This document shows positions 39,857 to 50,289 of a DNA stretch of 64,000 nt, piece after piece. Source of the DNA: Chenopodium formosanum (Eukaryota; Streptophyta; Magnoliopsida; Caryophyllales; Amaranthaceae); contig CM044874.1 of the NCBI GenBank assembly GCA_024500155.1, forward strand, positions 43,988,884 through 44,052,883, written 5' to 3'. The translations under genes were made by a program, and so were the position numbers. Position 1 is the first letter of the stretch; each line of letters begins with the position of its first letter. A model generated the notes under the pieces. That model was not told the origin of the DNA. It searched no databases and was given only the letters and a program-made list of their open reading frames with translations.

Positions 39857-42672
39857 ATGGATGCATCACCAACACACACGGCACAGCCTAGGTTAGAGTC
39901 CAGCCGGTCACCGGGGTCGGCTGAGTCTAGGACTGGGAGTGCCAGCTCGGGGTGTTGGGACCACCCTTTGCCATGGATTCCGACTAGTTATGTGTCTGTG
40001 CAGGACACCATGGCTCGGACAATGCAGACGGCCACTGATCCAAATTACCGAGGCGAAGGCTCAGGCGGCCAAACGCCTGAGGGAGACACGTCTGATCAGG
40101 GAGATCAGATGACTTTGGAGAGATCCCCTCCGCGCGCCCCTTCGACCCCCGCTGACTCTTTCCTAGAGGAGTGTGACCAAGGCGGCGACGATGCCGCCTC
40201 TGCCCCCATGGACCAAAGCGAGGGGGAGACGGAGAGTGACAGCTCCGCCTCTACCTCCGAGAGCAGCGATGACTTGCCCCCTCTTCCAGATAGCGAGGAG
40301 GAAGAAAGGAAAAAGTGGAGTGAGAAGGACGATCCCTTCAGCATCCACGTCTCCTCCAAGGACCGGATCCAGATGGGAGAGAATTTAGAGAATTTTAAGA
40401 AAATGCACCCGCTAGGAGACGGGTATAAGATCCGGGTGCCGCCTGAACTTGGCACCATCGCTTGGAGGGATGATCAACAGAACGCCAACAGTTATTTTGG
40501 CTGTTACGAGGCGGCGTTCAAAGCCGGCCTTCGCTTCCCCCTTCACCAGGCGGTGAGGGCTATTTTGAGGGGCTACGGCCTGGGGCTCTGGCAACTTACC
40601 CCCAACTCCTGGACCAACATTCTGGGGTATGTTGCCGCCTGTGAGTTCCAAGGGCTTAACCCCGGCTGGGAGGCTTTTGCAAGCATGCATTACCTCAGCA
40701 GGAGCCCAGGCGGCTGGAGGGCGTGGTACACTCTAACCACGCAGCCGCAATATATGATGACCTTGGACAAGGTCTCCAAGTTCGATGGCTGGAAACACAG
40801 GTTCTACCTGATGTCGGCCCCAACCAGACGGGAGAATTATGAATTCCGTCTGTACAATAAGAAGCCTGACTTGTTAGGCAGGAAGTGCGCTCTTCCCCGG
40901 ATCCCAGAAGAGGACTTTGACAAGATTATTGAGGCAGACTTTTTTGGCCTCACAGACGCAACCTTGTCAACCGGGGAGACAATAAAAGTCCCCAAGAACT
41001 GGATCCCCAAGAGCGCCTGGTTCAGGGACGAGTGCTTCCTAGCCGCCTGCGGACTAGGGCACATGTTTTCCAAACATATGCGCCTGAGTTTATATCCGTC
41101 TGTAGTATTTTTCTATCAAAATTGTTTTATGATATTAACCAACTTCCTTCTTTTTGCAGAGGAAGCATTAAGCATGTTGCAGACGGAGAAAACCCCAAAG
41201 CGATCCTCTGCTGTCATCCGCAAGGCGCTTGCGGAGAAGGCCGCGGCTGAGGTCAAAGCCAAGGTATTGAGCGCCTGACCCTTTCTTAAGCTCATTTTAT
41301 AAACTGTCTTGCCCGGATACTAACCTTATTTATTTTCACAGGGGGGAGAAGTTGGGAAATCGTTTGAGAAGAATCTCAAACGGGCTAGGGAGGAAGCCCC
41401 AGCCGTTCTCAATAAGCTAAAAAAGTCTGCCTCTGCATCAACTCCTGACGCCTCAGCCGGGACAAAGACGATGCAAATAGGGGGACGGCTCGAGAAAATA
41501 GGAGGCAGCCTGTGCCTTGACCTTGCCAACCCCTCAGCAGCCGCGGGGTTCACCACGCCTGCAAGCGTTTCCCGCTTGGCCGGCTCTGAAGGTAAGAATC
41601 CTTTTGAATCCCCGCCTGAGCTGGGGTGGCCTTTACGGGTGAAATCCCACTCCCAACAGACATCATCCTCAGACAGCCGGATACAAATAGGTGCCGCCTT
41701 AGTTTCGCACTCATCACCTATTGATTGTGGTGCAGATCAAACACAATCTCCCCGCTGGCCAGACGTCCAGAAGCACGCCAAAGCCATGCTGGACGCTGTC
41801 CGGAAGAAGGATAAGGACAATATCCCTGGGATAGAGACGTTCAACCTTGAACGCATTCTATCCCTTCTGGCTGAGGTGAGAAACCTGTCAATTCCGTGTT
41901 ATTTTATTTATTTTTTTATTTATTTTTTTTTTCAAGTAATTTCTCCGCCCATAATTCTTATACCGCCTGCTTTTTGCAGGCCATGCTGCGGGTGGACGGG
42001 CTCAAACGTCCTTATTCCCGCAAACGGGAAGAGGTAAAATGGGCCAAGAAGTCTGCCATAGACGCTGATAATATTGCTTTACACTCAACTATCGTAAATG
42101 AACTTGAAACTAAAGCAATAATTATGACACAGGCGTCTAAAATCCAGCAGCTGGAGCTAGATCTGAAGGCGGCCGACCAGCGGGTGACGGATGCTGAGAC
42201 GGCCAAGAAGGGGGCGGAGGAGGCCCAAAAGAAGGCAGACGAGAGCGCCAAGCAGGCTGATGAGGCGCTCAAGAAGGCCCAAGCGGACCTTGGTAAACTG
42301 AAAACCAAGGTTGAGAGGCTGGAGAAGGATGCTGGTCAGGCTCAGAAAAACTTTGCAGCAACCCTGGAGGCGGAGCAAAACCGCCTCGTTGCTGAAAGCG
42401 ATGCTGACAACGACGCCCGTATGAAGATTGCTTGGGCTGCCTTGTACCCAGAAGCTGATTATAGCATCTGGGCAATGGCACACAGCTATGCTGAGTACGT
42501 GGTGTATTTGAGAGAGCAAGGCATGCCAGAGCCTGCCTCCTTTGAAGCCTGGCTCAGCAACAATGAGCCGTCCGCGCCTGAGCTTCCTGGTCCTGGTGAA
42601 GCGAAGGAAATTCCCTCAGACGATGAGGAGAAGGGGGAGGACCAGGAGGCTCCGTCTGCAGGCCAGAAGTGA
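39857..42672 (+). CDS. Retand-2 antisense gene: gypsy-type transposon domain plus coiled coil (four exons)
   Basis: Exons 39857-41087, 41160-41263, 41342-41875 and 41980-42672 join in frame, each with GT/AG, to 853 codons; introns are 72-104 bp and the first is a multiple of three. Order: Ser/acid-rich N-terminus (MDASPTHTAQPRLESSRS), a globular region (about residues 185-400: FPLHQAVRAILRGYGLGLWQ, then WRAWYTLTTQPQYMM), a basic linker (KSFEKNLKRAREE), a long coiled coil (about 620-760, AKK/ADE-rich) and an acidic C-terminus. The middle resembles the putative gypsy-type transposon domain of plants. Function is unknown; antisense ORFs are established for Tat elements. Retand-1 carries a damaged copy. 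Confidence 0.82.
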
Positions 42673-43935
42673 CTCTTCAGCGGCAGTATGCCAATTTATC
42701 ATTTCTTTTAATTCTTTTTATTCAGCGGCTATATGCCAAAACTTGATTTTTCCGGCCTGCGTGCCGAGTATCCCTGTATTTACCGGCTGTGGAACCGTGT
42801 TAATTAACAATTTTTCTCCCGGACGGGGTCCGGTTAACATTTGATCCATTACAACCGTTTGGTTGGATGGACTTTTATGAATTGCACCGACTAAGTCGGT
42901 TTTGATTATTTTGCATTTGAATTTTTAATTTTTGCCTATCTTATTAAAAGCATGCGGCGATTTCTTGCCTAACTAATCAGTAGTCTGGCTGTCTTTGCCC
43001 CTGGACGGCTGTGTGATTGGTTTGAGCTGGAGCTGGTTGATTGACTTGAAAACGTCTGATGCTGCAAAGAGCATGATATGTTTGTAAGTTAATCAATCAC
43101 AATAGTGATTGCCCCAAACCAAGTGCACAGCCGTGCATCACAAGCGTTCAGTCACTACCCAGACGGTTTTTTGCCCGTCTTGGTAGAGATTTCATAGCCA
43201 TTGAACTCTTGCCCCAATTGGGGTGAGGTGCATTTTTTTAAAATAAATAACCAAGCGAGAACTTCAGCTGATTACCGACTGATGCATATGGGCATCCGGT
43301 ATTTAGGAAATTCGTCCTTCGCAAGTTATTTAGCCAGACGGCTATGTGTTTACCAATTTGGTCGTTCAATTTTTGCCGTCTGTATGGATACATAGAACCG
43401 ACAGATAATCCGTTCTCTGCGACGATTGCACCCGGAGGGGTGTCGCCGGACGCCTTTGTCCATGTTGGGACAGGCGATTTTTATAAAAATAACAACCATC
43501 CGGCCATTTTAGCCTCTGGTCCTTTTTAAGACCGGTTGTGTAGCCACTAAACGTTTTTGTGCTTAGTTTCTTAATCAGTGTTGAATTTACACTAAGTATC
43601 AAACTTAGTTTGGTAAATGGAGAATCCGTCTGAGTATTACCCAGGCGGATAGAATCATACTAAGTATCAAACTTAGTTAGGTAAATGGAGAATCCGTCTG
43701 AGTATTGCCCAGGCGGATAGTCAAGAAATTGCATAAACAGAATCAAACTTAAATAAACAAGTGATCCGAGTATTACCCAGGCGGACTAAAAAACGAAACC
43801 TTCACTAAGTATCGAACTTAGTTAGATAAATGGGGAATCCGCCTGGATATTACCCGGATGAATGATCAAATGATAATTTTGCAAGCAAAGTCTGAATCTG
43901 CATTAACTGACACTGTTTACAAAAAGTTTACATTC
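42673..43935. other. Retand-2 untranslated spacer between pol and antisense gene
   Basis: Non-coding on both strands; it separates the convergent ends of pol and the antisense gene. The tandem repeat at 43592-43860 lies here. Confidence 0.75.
43592..43860. repeat. Retand-2 tandem repeat (about 68 bp)
   Basis: ctaagtatcaaacttagtt followed by ggtaaatggagaatccgtct and attacccaggcggata occurs at 43592 and 43660, partly at about 43743, and diverged at 43804. Retand elements are known for amplified tandem repeats in this 3' position. Confidence 0.85.
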
Positions 43936-46900
43936 TCAGAAGTAGTACTTTTTTAGATTGTCTACATTCCAAGTTCTAGGCAGGCGCCTTCCGTCTGGAG
44001 TTTCCAGGCGGTAGGTGCCGTCCCTTACTTCCTCATAGATCCGGTAGGGGCCTTCCCAATTTGGGGTTAGCTTTCCCAACTCATTTGCCCTACCGGTTGC
44101 TTCCATTTTTCGTAACACTAAGTCGTCAACCCTCAAGGGACGCTTGTGTACTTTTTTGTTGTAGGCTCTCGTCATTCTCAGACGGTAAATCTCATGACGC
44201 AAGGCGGCATTGCCCCTGCGTTCTAGGAGTGAATCCAATGCCAGGCGCATTGCTTCCCAGTTTGCCTCTTCATCATACAGCATGACTCTGAGAGTCGGCT
44301 CGTAATGCTCGATGGGCAAGACGGCTTCAGCACCGTAGACCATGAGAAATGGGGTTTCCCCGGTTGCCCCTTTTGCTGTTGTCCGGATGGCCCACTGGAC
44401 ATGGATTAACTCTTCTGCCCATAAACCACCGGCTCTTTCTATTTTCTTTTTAATGCCATCTGAGATGAGTTTGTTGAAAGCTTCAACTTGGCCGTTTGCT
44501 TGGGGCCGGCCAACAGATGCGAAATAGCTTGAGACCCCCTGATCTCCCAACCAAGTTTTTAACTGAGGCGTCTCAAACTGAGGACCATTATCAAAAACCA
44601 TAGACATGGGTACCCCATACCGGGTGATGATGTTCTTCCAGATGAAGGAAATTACGTCTGAGGTCTTGATATTTTTAACCGCCTCAGCCTCAACCCACTT
44701 GGTGAAGTAATCCACAGCCACTAAGATATAGCGCTTTCCGCCTGGAGCAGGCGTGTAAGGACCTAGAATGTCCATGCCCCATTTTGCAAACGGGATTGGG
44801 CTGTGAATGGCCGTCAGATCAGTAGCCGGACGGTGAATGAGTTTGCCATATTTTTGGCACTTGTCACATTTCTTCACCAACTCCTTGGCGTCCGCCTCAA
44901 GAGTGGGCCAAAAGTAATGTCGTCTGGCTCTGACGGCTAGGGACCTGCCGCCTATGTGCGAGGCGCAGAACCCCGAGTGCAAGTCTTCGAGAACTTCTTT
45001 CCCCTTTTCTGGGGTGACACACTTCAATAAAGGCTTCAGAAAGCCCGCCTTGAAGAGTTCTCCATTTTTCAACTCGAATCTTGCAGCTCGCTTTTTCAGG
45101 ACGGCTGCTTCCCGTGGCGAATCAGGAAGTGTACCGTCTGAGAGATAGGCCCGTATGTCATCCATCCAGGTAGAGCTTCGGTCCAGAATTCCAACGGGAT
45201 CCTCATAGATGCTTCTTTTCTCAAGAACTTCCCAGAAGACAGACCGAGGCGTATCATGGCAGGCGGAAGATGCCAGTTTTGACAATGCATCCGCCTGGTT
45301 GTTCTCCGACCTAGGCACCTGATTCAGCCGGAATTCCTCAAGCGCCTTGGTCTCTTCTTTGACTGCCTGAAGATATTTAACCATAGCCGGATGGGTAGCC
45401 TCGTAGCTTCCCTCATACTGGCTAACAACCAATTGAGAATCAGAGTAGGCGTCAATTTTCATGGCCCCTGCCGCCTTACACATGCGAATGCCGGCTAGCA
45501 GGGCTTCATATTCCGCCTCATTGTTAGAGGCCTGAAATTTGAAGCGTAGTGCATACTCAAATCTGTCTCCTTCAGGAGACTCATAAATTACACCTGCACC
45601 ACATCCGTTCTTTGTAGAGCTCCAGTCTACGTACACTTTCCAAACCTGATCAAGATTATCCGGAGCCACCGGACGAGTCTTTTCCACAATGAAGTCGGCA
45701 AACGCCTGACCCTTCACTGCCTTTCTTGGTTCGTAAGTGATTTCAAGGCTCTGCATTTCAATAGCCCATTTCAACATTCTCCCGGATGAGTCCAAGGTAG
45801 ACATTGGCCGCTTGAGTGGCTGGTCCGTGTAAATCACCACCGGATGCGCCAAAAAGTAAGGCTTCAATTTTTTGAATGCCATATACAAAGCGAGGCCAAA
45901 TTTTTCAACCATGGGGTACCGGAGTTCAGCATTTTTAAGAACATGGCTAATGAAGTAAACCGGGAACTGAATGTCGTCTCGCTCAGCAAGGAGAACGGCG
46001 CTGAGGGCATGATCTGAGACGGCTAAGTACATGTACAACGTCTCCCTAGGCAAAGGACTGACCAACCTAGGCAGAGAATGTAAATGCTCTTTCAACCTCT
46101 GGAACGCCGCCTCAGCATCATCCCCCCATTCAAATCTAGTCTTCTTCCTGATTGCTTGGAAGAAGTAGAGGCATTTGTCACCTGACCGGCTGAGGAACCT
46201 CCCTAGGGCGGCCAGACAACCGGTGAGTCTCTGAACTTCCTTAACAGAGCGGGGTGACTTCATGTCAATCACCGCCTGTATCTTTTCGGGGTTAGCCTCT
46301 ATCCCCCTTTGATCAATCAGGAACCCGAGAAACTTCCCAGACTCAACACCAAAGACGCATTTCTTAGGATTTAACATAACCCTATGCCGCCTGAGGGTGG
46401 TGAATGTTTCTCGGAGATCAGCAAGGTGATCCGTCTGTAGCTTGGATTTGACTATCATGTCATCAATGTACGCCTCCACATTCCTCCCAATCTGATTAAT
46501 GAAGACCGTATTAATCATCCGTTGGAAAGTGGCAGGCGCATTTTTCAAGCCAAATGGCATCACAGTATAACAGAATAGCCCCTGATCAGTGACGAAGGCC
46601 GTCTTCTCTTGGTCTTTCTTCCATAGGGGTATCTGATGGAAGCCGGAGTAGGCATCCATAAAGCTCATCAAGGCGTGACCGGCTGTAGAGTCGACCAGAC
46701 TATCGATCTTTGGAAGCGGATAACTGTCCTTTGGACACGCCTTGTTGAGGTCTGTGTAATCAACACACATGCGCCAGGTCCCATTCGGTTTTTTAACAAG
46801 GACCACATTGGCCACCCAGTCGGGGAAATTACAAGGCCGAATGAACCTGGCGTCTAGCAGCTTTTTGACTTCGGCAGCTGCCGCCTGACTTCTTCCCTCA

Positions 46901-47181
46901 CCGTGATTTCTTTTCTTTTGCCGGATGGGCTTCTTTTTGGGGTCAACGGCGAGTTTGTGGACAGCAAGATCCGGGCTGACGCCTGGCATCTCTTCCACTT
47001 CAAAGGCAAAAATGTCTTTGAATTCTTTCAGCAGAAGGTGCAAGCTTGCACCCAAGGTAGCATGAGCAACCGTCCCCACCTTAACAGTGCGTTCTGGACG
47101 GCTGTCGTCCAGTACAAGGTCAATACTTTCGCCAGCCGGTTGGGGACGTAGCTCATCTGACCGTTCACCGGTCAGTGATTG
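43936..47181 (-). CDS. Retand-2 RT-RNase H-integrase polyprotein
   Basis: Open from the codon after UAG (47182-47184) to 43936, about 1081 codons; first ATG at 47079. Counting from that Met: RT about 70-250 with YIDDM at 204-208; RNase H about 480-600 (VYVDWSST, NNEAEYEALL, YSDSQLVV; Retand-1 has DGSST, so Gly is Trp here); integrase zinc finger (HSGFCASH, CDKCQKYG), core Asp in WGMDILGP, Asp in VFDNGPQFE and Glu in NGQVEAFNKL; C-terminus NWEGPYRIYEEV to NVDNLKKYYF. All catalytic acidic residues are present. It has no conventional start near the protease end, so expression by readthrough or splicing is expected. Confidence 0.93.
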   Translation of the reverse strand, partial: QSLTGERSDELRPQPAGESIDLVLDDSRPERTVKVGTVAHATLGASLHLLLKEFKDIFAFEVEEMPGVSPDLAVHKLAVDPKKKPIRQKKRNHGEGRSQAAAAEVKKLLDARFIRPCNFPDWVANVVLVKKPNGTWRMCVDYTDLNKACPKDSYPLPKIDSLVDSTAGHALMSFMDAYSGFHQIPLWKKDQEKTAFVTDQGLFCYTVMPFGLKNAPATFQRMINTVFINQIGRNVEAYIDDMIVKSKLQTDHLADLRETFTTLRRHRVMLNPKKCVFGVESGKFLGFLIDQRGIEANPEKIQAVIDMKSPRSVKEVQRLTGCLAALGRFLSRSGDKCLYFFQAIRKKTRFEWGDDAEAAFQRLKEHLHSLPRLVSPLPRETLYMYLAVSDHALSAVLLAERDDIQFPVYFISHVLKNAELRYPMVEKFGLALYMAFKKLKPYFLAHPVVIYTDQPLKRPMSTLDSSGRMLKWAIEMQSLEITYEPRKAVKGQAFADFIVEKTRPVAPDNLDQVWKVYVDWSSTKNGCGAGVIYESPEGDRFEYALRFKFQASNNEAEYEALLAGIRMCKAAGAMKIDAYSDSQLVVSQYEGSYEATHPAMVKYLQAVKEETKALEEFRLNQVPRSENNQADALSKLASSACHDTPRSVFWEVLEKRSIYEDPVGILDRSSTWMDDIRAYLSDGTLPDSPREAAVLKKRAARFELKNGELFKAGFLKPLLKCVTPEKGKEVLEDLHSGFCASHIGGRSLAVRARRHYFWPTLEADAKELVKKCDKCQKYGKLIHRPATDLTAIHSPIPFAKWGMDILGPYTPAPGGKRYILVAVDYFTKWVEAEAVKNIKTSDVISFIWKNIITRYGVPMSMVFDNGPQFETPQLKTWLGDQGVSSYFASVGRPQANGQVEAFNKLISDGIKKKIERAGGLWAEELIHVQWAIRTTAKGATGETPFLMVYGAEAVLPIEHYEPTLRVMLYDEEANWEAMRLALDSLLERRGNAALRHEIYRLRMTRAYNKKVHKRPLRVDDLVLRKMEATGRANELGKLTPNWEGPYRIYEEVRDGTYRLETPDGRRLPRTWNVDNLKKYYF

Positions 47182-48262
47182 CTATTTTTTCTCTTTTTTA
47201 CCTCCACCAGCAGTGGAGCCTTTCTTTTCTTTCCGGCTGCTGATGGGGCAGGAGCTGGGTCGGCATCCTTGACGTTGTCAAGGTCTATTGGTTCCTGACC
47301 GCCTGGGGCCACGGTATCTCGGACGGCTGAGAGATAACATTCTCGGGCCGTCTTCTGATCCCCATTCAAGGAACCAACAGAGCCGTCATCCCTTTCATAC
47401 TTGATGAGCATGAGGGAAGGGATGATTACCGCCTTGGCTACGTTGAGGGTTGGCCTGCCAAGAATGATGTTATAGGCGGTCAACTCCTCAACGACCAAGA
47501 ATCTGACGACAATATGTCGTCCCTGGCCTTTCTCCCCCAGCCGGATGGGTAAATCAATTCTTCCGGCTGGGTAGACCATCCCACCCCCAAAACCAACCAA
47601 GGGGTGGGTGACCGGGTGCATGCTGCTGATATTGTATTTCAGCTTTTGCAAGCACCGGAGGCTGATGATGTCTGATGAGCTGCCGGTGTCAATAAGGATC
47701 CGTCCAACCAGCTGATTGGCAACCTTACATTCAATGACCACCGGGTCATCATGCGGGCGGCGAACGCTGCCCCTATCCTTCTCCGTGATCAAGACGTCTG
47801 GGAAGGAGGAGCTGGCTTCCGCCTGCTCATCATCATCTTTGTCCATCTTTCGAAGATGGCTCTTGGTGCCCCGGATGGTAGGGCCACCACATGAGAACCC
47901 GCCTGCTATAGTGTAGACCGGCTCCTTATCGGTATCCGAGCTACTAGCAGGCTGGGGGGTAATCTTGGAGGACTGACCCTTGTTTTTCTTTTTTGCCTCG
48001 GCTGGGGACTTAGAAATGTAGGACTTCAACAGCCCTTTGTCAGCCAGACGGTCCAACGCACGCTGAAGACTGAAGCAGTCGTTGGTGTCATGGCCGACCT
48101 CCTCATGGAACTGACAGAATTTATTCTTGTTCCGTGACTGGACAGAACTCTTCATAGGATTCGGCTTCTCAATGGACAACCGGTCCATTACCTCCATGAA
48201 GATGGAATTGCAGTCTTTATTAAACTCGTACTTGGGGGCGTACGGTTTAAATTCTTTTTTTT
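47182..48262 (-). CDS. Retand-2 C-terminal gag and aspartic protease (shifted frame)
   Basis: Frame EFKPYAPKYEFNKDC through the zinc knuckle CQFHEEVGHDTNDC (C-x2-H-x4-H-x4-C) to protease ILIDTGSSSDIIS and on to KKRKNSNH at 47172. It is one frame off from gag and pol: the A10 run at about 48255-48264 has one base more than Retand-1, and the GTAAAAAAGAG at about 47193-47203 one less. In frame zero the stop UAG is at 47182-47184. Confidence 0.85.
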
Positions 48263-49761
48263 TTCTTCTGGGACGGCTGGTCAGAGTCAGTAACCGCCCA
48301 GACTTCTTTTCTTTTCTTGCTCTCTTCTTTGTTTTTAGCCGGCTGAGCTGACCGACTGTCTTTCTGTTTGTCAAACTTCTTGGAGTCTGACTGGCTACCA
48401 GGCGAGCAGAGGTCGGTAGCTTGAATGTAGCTTTCCGCCTCCCTCAGGGCCGCCTGCAGGGTGAAAGCCCCTTTTCTGACTAGGTCGAACTTAAAGGTCG
48501 ACCCGTCTCTCAAACCTTTAAAAAAGTCTGTAAAAGCTACCTCATCAGACAGTCCCTGAATCTGAATTCTGATCAGGTTGAACCGCCTGACATACGAGCG
48601 CAGCCCTTCTCTCTCTCCCTGCTTAACAGTGCTCAAATCAAGGCTTGTCTTTTTAGCAGGGATGTTCATTGAGAAGTTGGAAGCAAACAGGAAGGCAAGC
48701 TTCCTGAAGCTGTCTATAGACCCGGCTGGCAGGTTGCCAAACCATTGTTGGGCGATGCCCTTCAATGTAGCCGGAAAGCATCGACACCAAGTGGCATCAT
48801 CCAACCCCTGCAAATACATGAGGTTGGTGTAAGCCATGAGGTGATCTTCTGGATTGGTGGTACCATCATAGGTACCAACCAACACATTCTTAACCTTGGC
48901 CGGCTGAGCCACCTCGGTTATCTCCCGAGTGAACGCAGAAGGCTGTTCACCCAGGCGCAGCAGTCGAAGCTGCCAGTCCAATGGCTGGACATTTGGATAT
49001 GCCGCCTGACCTCCAAAGAAGGCTGGCTGCATGAAGTGGGGAGAATACTGTCCGTAAGCCTGAGTAGGCACATACGGTACATTTCCAATCATATGAGGGC
49101 CAGAATGGACGGTATTACCGCTTGTTTGACTCTCATGCAAGGAGGGTGTACTCCCTGCAGAAATATTGTTGAAGCTGTCCGGAAAGTTCGACGTTGAAGC
49201 CGACTCAGACAGCGATTGATTTCTCTTCCGGTTGATGATTTCCCGGGCATCGAGAGTTGATTTTTTACTTCTCACCGGCTGACGAGGCCGGCGAGGGTTA
49301 TTAGTGTTTCCCCCAGGAAGGAGAATTTTTGACCAATCAATGGTCCCGGCTGCCTTCTCCTTTGGATGGGGAGTAGGCTGTCGGTTTCTGACTGACTTCC
49401 CCTTCTCTGGAGGAGTCTTCTTTGCTGGCTGACCTTTACTTGGGCCAGCCTGGCTTTTGGTGATCAGCTTTGTGATTTCACCCTTGAAACTCGTCATGAA
49501 CCTCATGAGTTCGTCTCGGGTGACAGGGGCCGATCCAGCTGCCGTTTGGGTTGCTCCTTCCGGCTGCCCAGTAGGTCTGCTTGGACCCGCCTGGGAGGCG
49601 CCCCGTTTCAGAGTCTCTCTGGGCCGGATGCGCTTGACTCTGAGGGAGCCGTCCTCAGCTGTAGAGGTTTCGACCTGAGGATCCTCATCCTCCTCATGGT
49701 CTGTAAAGACTTCTGGGTCTTCGCCTAGGCGGTTAGGAGGTGGTACAGACTCTTGAACCAT
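48247..49761 (-). CDS. Retand-2 gag
   Basis: Starts at 49761 (MVQESVPPPNRLGEDPEVF) shortly after LTR and PBS; the frame is open further upstream into the LTR but this is the first ATG after the PBS. About 504 codons: acidic then basic N-terminal region, retrotransposon gag domain (WFGNLPAGSIDSFRKLAFLF, LRSYVRRFNLIRIQ), Lys-rich C-terminus. It ends with KKKKRI at 48247 because of the extra A; without it gag would run into the protease frame. Confidence 0.9.
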   Translation of the reverse strand: MVQESVPPPNRLGEDPEVFTDHEEDEDPQVETSTAEDGSLRVKRIRPRETLKRGASQAGPSRPTGQPEGATQTAAGSAPVTRDELMRFMTSFKGEITKLITKSQAGPSKGQPAKKTPPEKGKSVRNRQPTPHPKEKAAGTIDWSKILLPGGNTNNPRRPRQPVRSKKSTLDAREIINRKRNQSLSESASTSNFPDSFNNISAGSTPSLHESQTSGNTVHSGPHMIGNVPYVPTQAYGQYSPHFMQPAFFGGQAAYPNVQPLDWQLRLLRLGEQPSAFTREITEVAQPAKVKNVLVGTYDGTTNPEDHLMAYTNLMYLQGLDDATWCRCFPATLKGIAQQWFGNLPAGSIDSFRKLAFLFASNFSMNIPAKKTSLDLSTVKQGEREGLRSYVRRFNLIRIQIQGLSDEVAFTDFFKGLRDGSTFKFDLVRKGAFTLQAALREAESYIQATDLCSPGSQSDSKKFDKQKDSRSAQPAKNKEESKKRKEVWAVTDSDQPSQKKKKRI

Positions 49762-49774
49762 CTTCGAGGTACTC

Positions 49775-49792
49775 TCCCCACAGACGGCGCCA
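49775..49792 (-). other. Retand-2 primer binding site
   Basis: Minus strand tggcgccgtctgtgggga, two bases from the 5' LTR (49795). Confidence 0.75.
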
Positions 49793-49794
49793 AA

Positions 49795-50289
49795 TGTTTT
49801 GGGTGTTTTTTGTCCCTTGGGAGAGTTACAACACGAAAACTGATCCGCAGTGAGCTGTACCTGCAAAACCAACGGAGACACCTGTTGGGTGGTGCTCCGC
49901 CTCCGACGCACAAGTTAGTAACTTGAAACGGGATAAAGAGAACGAAAATTTAGGTGGGTATCTGCTCGGATTCCAAGCTCAGGTGTTTCTCTGGTGTCAG
50001 AGAATACAGTTGCAATAATTGGTCAAAAAACCGTCCCCTCAAAATGAGGAACATCCCCCTATTTATAGGGTCATTGGGAATTGCCCCTGATTAGGTCACT
50101 GTACCCTAATCATTGGTGGGCTGCGCCGTATTCCGGCTTTCTCGGGATTTGGGCCTGAAGGCCGCCTTTTCCCTTCTATCTCTGGAATGACACGTGTCAA
50201 ACAGGGGTTGGTCCATTTTGGACCAATCTGAGGCTGACACGTGTCACCCTCTGATTGGACCACGTGGCAGGGTAAAAATACCCTAAACA
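49795..50289 (-). repeat. Retand-2 5' LTR
   Basis: 495 bp, differing from 38989-39483 at about one base (agaacgaaaatt against agaacggaaatt). Confidence 0.95.

Larger units (their letters stand above)
38989..50289 (-). mobile_element. Retand-2: near-intact Tat-lineage Ty3/gypsy element with antisense gene (11.3 kb)
   Basis: LTRs 38989-39483 and 49795-50289 (495 bp) differ at about one site, and a perfect target duplication agtag (38984-38988, 50290-50294) flanks the element. On the minus strand: PBS, gag, protease, then RT-RNase H-integrase in a long open frame. On the plus strand: an intact spliced antisense gene. The only visible lesions in gag-pol are a +1 in an A10 run and a compensating -1 near the protease end. 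Same family as Retand-1 and clearly younger. Confidence 0.95.
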
